Assembly (NCBI GenBank): GCA_964394665.1
Contig: CAYMYN010000004.1
Span: forward strand, 248,001 to 312,000
Length of the DNA: 64,000 bases
Direction of reading: 5' to 3'
Source of the DNA: CAYMYN01 sp964394665
GTDB taxonomy: Bacteria; Planctomycetota; UBA1135; GCA-002686595
A program made the translations under genes and the position numbers. Positions 19,007-27,367 of this stretch are shown here, piece after piece (the first letter of the stretch is position 1; the number at the start of each line of letters is the position of its first letter). The notes beneath the pieces were generated by a model. That model was given only the letters and a program-made list of their open reading frames with translations. It did no database searches and was not told the origin of the DNA.

Positions 19007-20113
19007 TCACGGCGCCCAGGTCACTTCGATGCCGTTGGTGAAGTTGAAGCCGCTGCCGCAGGGGCCCGCGGTGTCGCGGAACCAGAGCTGGTAGCGCTTC
19101 AGGTCACCGGCCGAGACGCCGCCCACGACGCCGATGTTGACGGTCGTGAAGGAGGAGCCGGTCATGCCGGAGTTGCGGATCTGCAGGCGCACGACCTGGC
19201 CGCCCGCGCAGCGCAGGCCGTCGCCGAAGGTCGTGCCGTTGCCGCCGCCCGTGGCGTTGTTGCCCTGCAGGTACAGGCCCGCCTGACCGGTCTGCAGGGT
19301 CGAGCCGGAGAGCACGAGGTTCCCTGCGGCGATCGAGTTGCTGCCCAAGGCGACCAGCTTGCCGCCGCCGGCGCCGGCGCTGTTCGCGCAACCGGCGACG
19401 CCGTTGGAGCCGTCGTTGTTGTTGCCGCACGGGCATAGGGTGCCCGAGCCGTCGCCGTTGCAGTAGCTCGTGATCGCGCCGCCGCCGCCGGGCTCGATCT
19501 GGATGCCGTTGAGCGAGATGAAGCTCGTTCCGATGGCGACCTCGACGGTCAGGGTACCGGTGGTCACGACGGCGTTGTGCACGGCGTAGGTCACGCCCTG
19601 GGCGTGCCCGGCGAAGAGGAACCCACCCACCGACTGTTGGGCGTCGGAGGACTCGACCACCCGCACGTTGGTCACGAAGCCCGTCTTGGCGTCCGGCGCG
19701 ATCGCGTAGGTGTAGACCTCGTAGTCGCCGTTGGCGAGCCCGCTGAACGTGATCGGGTACCAAATGCCGCTCGTGCCGCCGTAGATGATGTCCTCGAGCA
19801 ACGCCGCGTCGTCCCCGGTCATGTTCGCGTTGTCGAAGCTCAGCGAGAACGACAGGGTGGGGCTGGGGGTGACGGTGACGCCGGTGGCCGCGCCGGACTT
19901 GTCGAGCAGCGGCACGTTGCTGGTGCCCGGGAGCACCGGGTTCCAGACGCCGGCCGTGCCCGCCGCCGCGTAGCCCGCCGTGGGGACCGGGCCGCCGGAG
20001 ACGGAGTTGAAGTCGACGTTGAAGCCCTGCGCGGAGGCGGACGCGGCGCAGAGCACGCCGAGCAGCGCCGCACCGCAGAGGCGCCGCGCAGGACGGAGGG
20101 AGGTGGAGACCAT
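19007..20113 (-). CDS. Secreted protein with cysteine-rich GDGSGT/CPCGN module
   Basis: A 368-residue exported protein. The signal peptide is MVSTSLRPARRLCGAALLGV followed by a typical cleavage region ASASAQG. Residues 25-230 form a Gly/Thr/Val-rich beta domain. The second part opens with YCNGDGSGTLCPCGNNN and AGCANSAG, continues with GLRCAGGQVVRL, and closes with CGSGFNFTNGIEVTW. This module recurs at C-termini of many secreted proteins in deep-branching Planctomycetota, as far as I recall. Its function is unknown and may involve surface or matrix attachment. The fold is low in charged residues and carries six cysteines in the second half, probably disulfide-bonded. ATG 20113 is chosen because it starts the signal peptide. 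Confidence 0.75.
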   Translation of the reverse strand: MVSTSLRPARRLCGAALLGVLCAASASAQGFNVDFNSVSGGPVPTAGYAAAGTAGVWNPVLPGTSNVPLLDKSGAATGVTVTPSPTLSFSLSFDNANMTGDDAALLEDIIYGGTSGIWYPITFSGLANGDYEVYTYAIAPDAKTGFVTNVRVVESSDAQQSVGGFLFAGHAQGVTYAVHNAVVTTGTLTVEVAIGTSFISLNGIQIEPGGGGAITSYCNGDGSGTLCPCGNNNDGSNGVAGCANSAGAGGGKLVALGSNSIAAGNLVLSGSTLQTGQAGLYLQGNNATGGGNGTTFGDGLRCAGGQVVRLQIRNSGMTGSSFTTVNIGVVGGVSAGDLKRYQLWFRDTAGPCGSGFNFTNGIEVTWAP

Positions 20114-20197
20114 GGAGGCTGCCGTGGGATAGGGACTCGGGGTAGGGGGCCCCCGGGTCTCCGCGACCCGCGCCGATGCCCCCTGCTCCCTAGCCAA

Positions 20198-20203
20198 AAT
20201 GTA
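20198..20203 (-). promoter_or_regulatory. Putative -10 element of the secreted-protein gene
   Basis: TACATT on the minus strand sits in the only A/T-rich patch of the 261-base gap 20114-20374. A TTGGAC at 20225-20230 (minus strand) could be a -35, but the spacing of 21 bases is long. Confidence 0.3.
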
Positions 20204-20344
20204 AGGGCCGCGTCGCTTCCGGGGGTCCAAAACGCCCCGATCGGGGGGATTGGGCGCTCGGAGCTCCCCGAGGGCGCCCGGCGGGGGCGGCCGACGGTCC
20301 CGATCCGGGGCCGGCCCCTTTCCGTGGGCCGTGGAACCGGCGGA

Positions 20345-20362
20345 GGTCCGCGCCGGCGGACC
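20345..20362 (-). terminator. Hairpin after the solute-binding protein gene
   Basis: A perfect 7-bp stem (GGTCCGC / GCGGACC) with a GCCG loop lies 12 bases past the stop of the solute-binding lipoprotein. It separates that gene from the secreted-protein gene on the same strand. An imperfect GC-rich hairpin also occurs near 20252-20279. No T tract. Confidence 0.45.
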
Positions 20363-20374
20363 CCAGCAGGCAGC

Positions 20375-21394
20375 TCAGCGGAAACGGGCGTCGAGCTCCG
20401 GCAGGCGGCGGGCCACGTCGCGCCCGAGCGCGCGGAAGTCGACGGCGAGGGCGCGGAACTCGCCCGGCACCCGGACCTCCGGGGGGCGCTCGATGCCGGG
20501 TTTCAGCGGGATGTGCCCGCGGGGGTGGAAGGCCAGGATGCGCTCGGTCTCGTCGGAGAGCAGGAACTCGATCAGCTCACGGGCCTCGGCGGGATGGGGC
20601 CCGCCCTTCACGCGCGCCACGGTGTTGGGGATCAGCAGCGTTCCCATCCCATCCTGGTCGGGATGGACGGCGATCACCGGGGCGCCCTCGGCGCGCACCA
20701 GGCGGTAGTCGCTGGAGTCCGTCAGGCCGAAGGCGATCTGGCCCTGGCCCACGAGCTGCGCCAGGCGCCCATTGCCCGGCGGCAGGTGGCACTCGTTGCG
20801 CTGCACGCCCCCGAGGAACCGCTCGGTCTCGGCCTCGCCCAGGACCTGGTAGAGCGCCGTCACGTGGGTCAGGGTCGTGCCCGTGACCGGCCGCACGAGC
20901 GCGGCGCGGCCCTTCCAACGCGGGTCGACGAGGTCCCAGATCGACGTGGGGCGCTCGGCCTCGGGCACGAGCTCGGTGTTCACGATCAGCACCCGCGCGC
21001 GGGCCGCGAAGCCGAACCAGAAGCCGTCCGGGTCGCGGTACTCGGCCGGGATCCGATCCGCACCCGCCGGCGGGGGATCGAGGCGCTCGAGCACGCCCTC
21101 GTCCACCAGGCGCACGGTGTGGGCGGTCTCGGAGTTCCAGAACACGTCCGCCTGCGGACGGCCGCGCTCGGCGATCAGGGTCTGCACCAGGCCCACGGTC
21201 TTGTCGCGCTCGGTGTCGGAGCGCAGCTCGACGCGGATCCCGCTCCGGCGCTCGAAGGCCTCGACCACGGCGCGGGCGGTGGGCTCGTTGAGGGAGGTGT
21301 AGAGCACCACGCGCCGCGCGCCCGGGTCCGACGGGCCGCAGGCGAGGAGCGGGAGCAGGCATGCCAGCAACGCGCAGAGCAGGGGCGGACGCAT
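20375..21394 (-). CDS. Extracellular solute-binding lipoprotein (iron-type, family 1)
   Basis: A 339-residue periplasmic-binding-protein-like lipoprotein. The signal peptide MRPPLLCALLACLLPLLACG ends in a lipobox. The mature part begins VVLYTSLNEPTARAVVEAFE, followed by ADVFWNSETAHTVRLVDEG and a SIWDLVDPRWKG segment, all typical of ferric-iron (FbpA/AfuA-like) and related ABC solute-binding proteins. It would capture a metal or small anion and pass it to an inner-membrane permease. No permease or ATPase gene is adjacent, so it is an orphan component here. ATG 21394 lies 7 bases after a TACGCT hexamer, suggesting a leaderless transcript. Confidence 0.85.
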   Translation of the reverse strand: MRPPLLCALLACLLPLLACGPSDPGARRVVLYTSLNEPTARAVVEAFERRSGIRVELRSDTERDKTVGLVQTLIAERGRPQADVFWNSETAHTVRLVDEGVLERLDPPPAGADRIPAEYRDPDGFWFGFAARARVLIVNTELVPEAERPTSIWDLVDPRWKGRAALVRPVTGTTLTHVTALYQVLGEAETERFLGGVQRNECHLPPGNGRLAQLVGQGQIAFGLTDSSDYRLVRAEGAPVIAVHPDQDGMGTLLIPNTVARVKGGPHPAEARELIEFLLSDETERILAFHPRGHIPLKPGIERPPEVRVPGEFRALAVDFRALGRDVARRLPELDARFR

Positions 21395-21401
21395 GGGGCC
21401 G

Positions 21402-21407
21402 AGCGTA
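21402..21407 (-). promoter_or_regulatory. Putative -10 element of the solute-binding protein gene
   Basis: TACGCT on the minus strand ends 7 bases before ATG 21394. With the usual 6-8 base distance from -10 to transcription start, the mRNA would begin at or next to the start codon. Confidence 0.45.
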
Positions 21408-21465
21408 GGGTCCCGGGCCCCAGGCACCTACAGCTCCCGGGGCCTGCGGGGAGCGGGGGATCCGG

Positions 21466-21471
21466 TATGCT
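21466..21471 (+). promoter_or_regulatory. Putative -10 element of the amidase gene
   Basis: TATGCT ends 7 bases before GTG 21479. It overlaps the alternative ATG at 21467, which argues for the GTG as the true start. Confidence 0.4.
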
Positions 21472-21478
21472 CGTCCGC

Positions 21479-22381
21479 GTGAAGTCGCTCACCGTTCCCT
21501 GCGCCGCCCTGGCGCTGCTGGTCCTCGGCGCGTGCCGCTCCACCGAGGCCGAGGCCGCCCCGCCCGCGGACACGATCCGCATCGCTGCCCGCGCCTTCGC
21601 CGTCGGTCGCCCCGTCGTGCCGCCCGAGGCCGCGCGGGTCGAGGGCGCGCCGCGCGTCCCCGGCCGCGTGCACCCGCGCTTCGCCGGCGTCGAGGTGCCC
21701 GCCGACTGCGACGACCCGCGCCGCGTCGCGCAGGTCGTCGATCGCATCCTGCTCGTGCACGAGGGCGGCGGAGCGGCCGAGGCGGCGCTGCGCGCGCGGT
21801 TCGCTTCGGGCGACGGCGCGCACTTCGCCATCGACCTCGACGGCACGATCCACCAATTGCTCGACGTGCGCGACACGACCCGCCACCGCGGCCGCGCCGA
21901 GGCGCGCGACGTCGTGGTGCTGCTCGCGGGCTTCGGGGCCGTGCGCCCGCGGGAAGCGGAGGCCCTCGAGGCCTTCTACGGCCGCGACGAGCTGGGTCTG
22001 CGCCTCGAAGTCCCCCTGGGGCCCGGCGGCGCTGGCCCGCGCGAGGCGGGCCTCGTGTTGCGGCCCCAGGGCGGCCGGGTGCGGGGCGAGGTCAACGGCT
22101 ACGTGCTCGAGCAGCTCGACTTCACCACCGAGCAGTACGAGTCCCTGGTGCGGCTCACCGCGACCCTGTGCCGGGCGTTGCCGCGCCTGCGGGCCGACGC
22201 GCCCCGGGACGGGGGCGGATTCCTCTCCACGCGGGCCCTCGACGCCGAGGCCCTCGAACGATTCCGCGGCGTGCTCGGCAGCTACCACCTCGACCCCGAC
22301 GCGACCGGCCCCGGCCCGGCCTTCGACTGGGAGGGGTTCCTGCGCCGCGTGCGCGCCGAGCTCGAGCGCTGGCCGAGCTGA
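21479..22381 (+). CDS. AmpD-like N-acetylmuramoyl-L-alanine amidase lipoprotein
   Basis: A 300-residue lipoprotein with an Amidase_2-type (zinc amidase) domain. The signal peptide runs MKSLTVPCAALALLVLGACR. The domain shows ILLVHEGGG (first His ligand region), AHFAIDLDGTIHQLLDVRD, TRHRGRAEAR and near the C-terminus GSYHLDPDATGPGPAFDWE. The last block matches the AmpD GHsdI.P.RKtDPGPaFDW motif, but the Asp that ligates zinc in AmpD is Gly here. A neighbouring Asp in DPDAT might substitute; otherwise zinc binding is weakened. The likely role is cleaving the MurNAc-peptide bond of cell-wall fragments in the periplasm. It faces murQ, which acts in the same recycling pathway. An in-frame ATG at 21467 is the alternative start. 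Confidence 0.72.
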   Translation: MKSLTVPCAALALLVLGACRSTEAEAAPPADTIRIAARAFAVGRPVVPPEAARVEGAPRVPGRVHPRFAGVEVPADCDDPRRVAQVVDRILLVHEGGGAAEAALRARFASGDGAHFAIDLDGTIHQLLDVRDTTRHRGRAEARDVVVLLAGFGAVRPREAEALEAFYGRDELGLRLEVPLGPGGAGPREAGLVLRPQGGRVRGEVNGYVLEQLDFTTEQYESLVRLTATLCRALPRLRADAPRDGGGFLSTRALDAEALERFRGVLGSYHLDPDATGPGPAFDWEGFLRRVRAELERWPS

Positions 22382-22388
22382 TTGGGGC

Positions 22389-23312
22389 TCAGCTCCCCGC
22401 GTCGAGCACGTCGGCGAGCCGCCCACCGGCTGCGTCCAGGCGCGCGCGGGCCGCGTCGGGCGCGAGCCCCAGGCGCAGGGCCGCGATCGCGACCTTGACC
22501 TCGCCCCGTGCCGCATCGAGGGCGGCCTCCGCCGCGCCGTCGTCGACGCGCGCCAGCTCCGCCACCAAGCCCACGCCCCGTCGCCACAGCTTGCGGTTCG
22601 CGCGCGCGTCGACGTCCACCATGCGATTGCCGTGCACCTTGCCCAGGCGCACCATCGCCAACGTGCTGATGCGATTGAGCACGAGCTTGGTCAGCGTCCC
22701 GGCCTTGAGGCGCGTGCTGCCGGCGACGAGCTCGGGCCCGGTCGGGGCGCGGATCGAGACGTCGGCTTCGTCGGGGGCCTCCTCGAAGGGCACGCAGGCC
22801 AGCATCACCGTCGCCGCGCCGCGCTCCCGCGCGCGGGCCAGGGCCGCGCGCACGAAGGGCGCCCGGCCGCTGGCGCTGATGCCGAGCACCACGTCCGCCG
22901 CACCCACGCGCCGCCCGTCGATGGCCGCCGCCCCGGCCTCGGCGTCGTCCTCCGCGCCCTCGACCGCGCGCACCAGGGCCGACTCGCCGCCGGCGATCAC
23001 GGCCTGCACGGCCCGCGGGTCGCTGCGGAAGGTCGGCGGACACTCGGCGGCGTCGAGCACCCCCAGGCGCCCGCTCGTCCCGGCGCCGACGTAGATCAGG
23101 CGCCCGCCGCGGGCCAGGCGTCCGGCCACCAACTCGACGGCGCGCGCGATCGCGGGTCGCGCGTCCACCAGGGCGCGCAGCACCGCCCCCTCGTCCGCGT
23201 CGAAGAGCTCGAGGGCCCCTTCGATCGGCAGTCGGTCGAGCTCCGCGCTGGCGGGGTTCGCGGCCTCGGTCGAGGCCCGCTCGTCGGCGGGGTTCACGGC
23301 CGGCGAGCTCAC
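22389..23312 (-). CDS. murQ: N-acetylmuramic acid 6-phosphate etherase MurQ
   Basis: A 307-residue cytoplasmic SIS-domain lyase that cleaves the lactyl ether of MurNAc 6-phosphate to give GlcNAc 6-phosphate and D-lactate in peptidoglycan recycling. Signature segments are TEAANPASAELDRLP at the N-terminus, LIYVGAGTSGRLGVLDAAE (phosphate-binding SIS loop with catalytic Glu), AECPPTF, VVLGISASGRAPFV, and TRLKAGTLTKLVLN. The length matches the family. The start is GTG 23312, overlapping the upstream SDR stop by four bases (GTGA). Its 3' end lies 7 bases from the stop of the AmpD-like amidase on the other strand. Confidence 0.93.
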   Translation of the reverse strand: MSSPAVNPADERASTEAANPASAELDRLPIEGALELFDADEGAVLRALVDARPAIARAVELVAGRLARGGRLIYVGAGTSGRLGVLDAAECPPTFRSDPRAVQAVIAGGESALVRAVEGAEDDAEAGAAAIDGRRVGAADVVLGISASGRAPFVRAALARARERGAATVMLACVPFEEAPDEADVSIRAPTGPELVAGSTRLKAGTLTKLVLNRISTLAMVRLGKVHGNRMVDVDARANRKLWRRGVGLVAELARVDDGAAEAALDAARGEVKVAIAALRLGLAPDAARARLDAAGGRLADVLDAGS

Positions 23313-24169
23313 CGCCCCTCCCCGCCGCGCGGCCGGCGCGGGCGCGAGCCCAGCTCCCAGAAAGGCGTCGGCAGGCTGCCGCCGCCGTCGATCACCAGGC
23401 ACTCGCCGGTGATCGCCTCCGACGCGGGCGAGAGCAGGTGCAGGGCCTGGGCCGCGACGTCCTCGACGTCGACGAAGCGCCCCTGGGGGATGGCCTCCTC
23501 GATGCGCGCGCGGGTGGCTTCGTCGGGCCACAGGTTGCGCCCCGCGCCCTCGGACTCGAAGGGGCCGGGGGCGATCGCGTTGACGCGCACGCCGCGCCGC
23601 GCCCACTCGGCGGCCAGGGTGCGGGTCAGCGCCAGCACGCCGGCCTTGGCGCTGGCCGAGTGCGCCACGCCCGGCATGCCGGTCCAGGCGTAGGTCGCGA
23701 CCACGTTGAGGATCGCGCCGCGGCCGGCGGCCAACATGTGGGTGCCCGCGTGGCGCGAGCAGTAGAAGGTGCCGTCCAGCACGATGCCGAGCACCGCGCG
23801 CCAGGCGTTGGCCGAGAGGCGCTCGCTGGGGCAGACGAAGTTGCCCGCGGCGTTGTTGACCAGGAGGTCGATCCGGCCCTGGTCCTCGACGAGCCCGTCG
23901 ACGCAGCGCCGCACGGCGTCGGGCTCGCGCACGTCGAGGGCGCGGGCCTCGACGCGCCAACCGCGGCGGGCACCCTCCTCGAGCAACGCCCCGTGGTGGG
24001 CCGGGTCGCGCGAGGCGATCGTCACCCGCGCGCCCAGGGCCGCCAGGCCGCGGGAGATCGCCAGGCCCAGGCCCGTGCCCCCGCCGGTGACCAGGGCCAC
24101 CTGGTCCCCGAAGGTCCCGCTCGGGAGCCAGCGCGCGCAGGGGGGAGTCTCGGAACTCGGGGCATCCAT
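23309..24169 (-). CDS. SDR family oxidoreductase, 2,4-dienoyl-CoA reductase-like
   Basis: A 286-residue short-chain dehydrogenase/reductase. The Rossmann NAD(P) motif is TGGGTGLGLAISRG, NNAAG is present in LLVNNAAGNFVCP, and PGPFESEGA follows the sixth strand. NNAAGNF and the catalytic segment HSASAKAG, which has Ser where classical SDRs have Tyr before xxxK, are characteristic of the 2,4-dienoyl-CoA reductase and trans-2-enoyl-CoA reductase branch. Hence a role in degradation of unsaturated fatty acyl-CoA is likely. ATG 24169 lies 7 bases downstream of a TACCCT hexamer. It is coupled to murQ by a GTGA overlap, although the two functions do not obviously belong together. Confidence 0.85.
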   Translation of the reverse strand: MDAPSSETPPCARWLPSGTFGDQVALVTGGGTGLGLAISRGLAALGARVTIASRDPAHHGALLEEGARRGWRVEARALDVREPDAVRRCVDGLVEDQGRIDLLVNNAAGNFVCPSERLSANAWRAVLGIVLDGTFYCSRHAGTHMLAAGRGAILNVVATYAWTGMPGVAHSASAKAGVLALTRTLAAEWARRGVRVNAIAPGPFESEGAGRNLWPDEATRARIEEAIPQGRFVDVEDVAAQALHLLSPASEAITGECLVIDGGGSLPTPFWELGSRPRRPRGGEGR

Positions 24170-24176
24170 GGGCCCC

Positions 24177-24182
24177 AGGGTA
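24177..24182 (-). promoter_or_regulatory. Putative -10 element of the SDR-murQ operon
   Basis: TACCCT on the minus strand ends 7 bases before ATG 24169, again implying a leaderless or nearly leaderless mRNA. Confidence 0.4.
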
Positions 24183-24239
24183 CGCGGCGCCGCGGGCCCG
24201 CCCGCAAAGCCGCAGCCGGTGAATGCTCCGACAGGCTGC

Positions 24240-24245
24240 TAGAGT
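24240..24245 (+). promoter_or_regulatory. Putative -10 element of the aldehyde dehydrogenase gene
   Basis: TAGAGT, 82 bases upstream of ATG 24328, is back to back with the SDR promoter. The intervening sequence would form a leader of roughly 75 bases. Confidence 0.35.
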
Positions 24246-24327
24246 GTTCGCCCCGAACGCCCGGCGGCGCGGGTCCGATCCCTCCTGCGGGGCGGGCGCG
24301 GCGCCGGGACAGCTCCCGGAGAGCCCC

Positions 24328-25875
<1,548 letters not shown>

Positions 25876-25888
25876 GGCGCGGGGGCTC

Positions 25889-25915
25889 AGAGTGTGAGAA
25901 GAATTCTCACGCTCT
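25889..25915. terminator. A/T-rich hairpin downstream of the aldehyde dehydrogenase
   Basis: Arms 25889-25900 and 25904-25915 form a 12-bp stem with one T-G wobble and a GAA loop; the core is GTGAGAA / TTCTCAC. It is strikingly A/T-rich for this genome and lies between two convergent genes. Confidence 0.55.
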
Positions 25916-25920
25916 GCGCG

Positions 25921-25941
25921 ACGGCCGCCCTTGGCGGCCGT
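25921..25941. terminator. Second hairpin between convergent genes
   Basis: A perfect 9-bp stem (ACGGCCGCC / GGCGGCCGT) with a CTT loop, 5 bases beyond the first hairpin. Together they probably terminate transcription from both sides. Confidence 0.5.
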
Positions 25942-25987
25942 GCCAAGGGCATCTGGGAGGCCGTATGCTCGGTTTTCTCTCGGCCTC

Positions 25988-27256
25988 TCAGCGGGCCGGC
26001 GTCGCGGGCGCCGGCCCCGATTCCGACTTGGTTTCGGCCCCGCGCTCGGCGCGCTCGAACGCTTCCCGCTCGGCGGCCTCGCAGGCGAGCAGGGCGCGGC
26101 GCACGGCGCGCAGCTCGCGCCCGGGGGAGAGCGTCGAGATCCCGCCCAGGCGTACGTCGAGGATCGTCCCTTCGCCCGCGACGCCGAGCTGCGGATCGGC
26201 GATCGAGGCCGCCTGGGCGAGCTCCACGTCGAAGTCCCGCACGTAGGCGAGCTCGGCGGTCACGCGCAGCGATCCGCTCTGGCCGTGGTGGCCCCCGCCC
26301 GCGCCCTGGGCGGCGGCGCCGGTGAGACGCGCGAGGTGCGCGCGCAGGGCCGGGGCGGCGGCGGCGAAGCCCATGTGCCCCAGGCTCTCGGCGGCCTGGG
26401 CCCGCACGAGGGCGTTCGAGCTCCCGAGCGCGCGCACCAGGGGCAGCACGAGCGCCTCCTCGCCCACGTCCCGCAGCGCGAAGGCCGCGCCGCGGCGCAC
26501 GTCCGCGTGCGGATCGAGCACGGCGCGTCGAAACAGCTCGGGCAGGGCCCCGCCGCGGTGGATGCGCCGCAGCGCCAGGGTCGCGAAGGCGCGCCGACGG
26601 TCGGAGCCCGCGCGCAGGGCGTGTTCGAACACCCGCTCGAGGTTCGGTCCGCCGAAGACCTCGTCGAGCTCGCGCAGGACGAGTTCCTGGCGCGCCGGCC
26701 CCGCGCGGCTGGCGAGGGCCAGCATCTCCTTCAGCGCGTTGCCCGGGTCGGCGCGGATCGCCTCGCGGCTGGGCAGCTCCGCGAGCCGCGGATGGCGCGC
26801 GAGCGAGGCGAGCGCGGGCCGGTGGTCGGGGTCGGCGCGCAGGAAGCCCTCCAGCAGGTCGAGGCTCTCGGCCTGCAGCCCCGCCGCGCGCAGCCAGCCC
26901 GCGTGCGCGAGGCGCGCGAGCTCGTCGCGGGGTCCCAAGGCGCCCGCGCGCCGCCCGGCCTCGGCGAGCAGGGACCGTTCCTCGCGCCAGGAGAGGACCT
27001 GGGCCCCGCCCAGGGGCTCCCACGCGCGGCCGCGCAGCACCTCCCAACCGCCCTCCGTCCAGCGCGACTTGGCCCGCAGCACCCCGCCGTCCGCGAGCCG
27101 CAGGACCCGCCGCCGCTCGCGTTCGCGCGCGGCGTCCTCGTCCTCGACGGCGCGCGCGGGATCGTCCGGGAGCCCCTGCGCCGGAGCCGGCAGCGCGAGC
27201 AGCGGAGCGACGAACAGGAGCAGGGCGCGGACGGCGCGGGCGTGGGACTTCGGCAT
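25988..27256 (-). CDS. Exported HEAT-repeat protein
   Basis: A 422-residue protein with a signal peptide (AVRALLLFVAPLLALPAPAQG). Residues 50-90 contain a small beta module, VLRLADGGVLRAKSRWTEGG and VLSWREER, of the kind often found in planctomycete proteins. Residues ~200-310 are helical HEAT-like repeats, for example DPHADVRRGAAFALRDVGEE and SSNALVRAQAAESLGHMG. The C-terminal 100 residues are beta-rich and end in a charged tail. HEAT repeats mediate protein-protein contacts; no catalytic motif is seen. It lies 111 bases downstream of comEC on the same strand, and faces the aldehyde dehydrogenase across the hairpin pair. Confidence 0.7.
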   Translation of the reverse strand: MPKSHARAVRALLLFVAPLLALPAPAQGLPDDPARAVEDEDAARERERRRVLRLADGGVLRAKSRWTEGGWEVLRGRAWEPLGGAQVLSWREERSLLAEAGRRAGALGPRDELARLAHAGWLRAAGLQAESLDLLEGFLRADPDHRPALASLARHPRLAELPSREAIRADPGNALKEMLALASRAGPARQELVLRELDEVFGGPNLERVFEHALRAGSDRRRAFATLALRRIHRGGALPELFRRAVLDPHADVRRGAAFALRDVGEEALVLPLVRALGSSNALVRAQAAESLGHMGFAAAAPALRAHLARLTGAAAQGAGGGHHGQSGSLRVTAELAYVRDFDVELAQAASIADPQLGVAGEGTILDVRLGGISTLSPGRELRAVRRALLACEAAEREAFERAERGAETKSESGPAPATPAR

Positions 27257-27367
27257 GGCGGCGGGCGGCCTTCGGAAGGGCCGATCTCCTGGGCTCCCGC
27301 GCGGCGGCGGGTGGGGCTGCGTCCACCGGGGGAGGCGGTGGGCGCAGGGGCGAGGTCCCTGCGGGTG

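Noticed and set aside
27268..27284. Imperfect hairpin GGCCTT-cgg-AAGGGCC between comEC and the HEAT gene
   Set aside because: Short, with a bulge and no T tract; it may be chance, and the two genes could well be co-transcribed.
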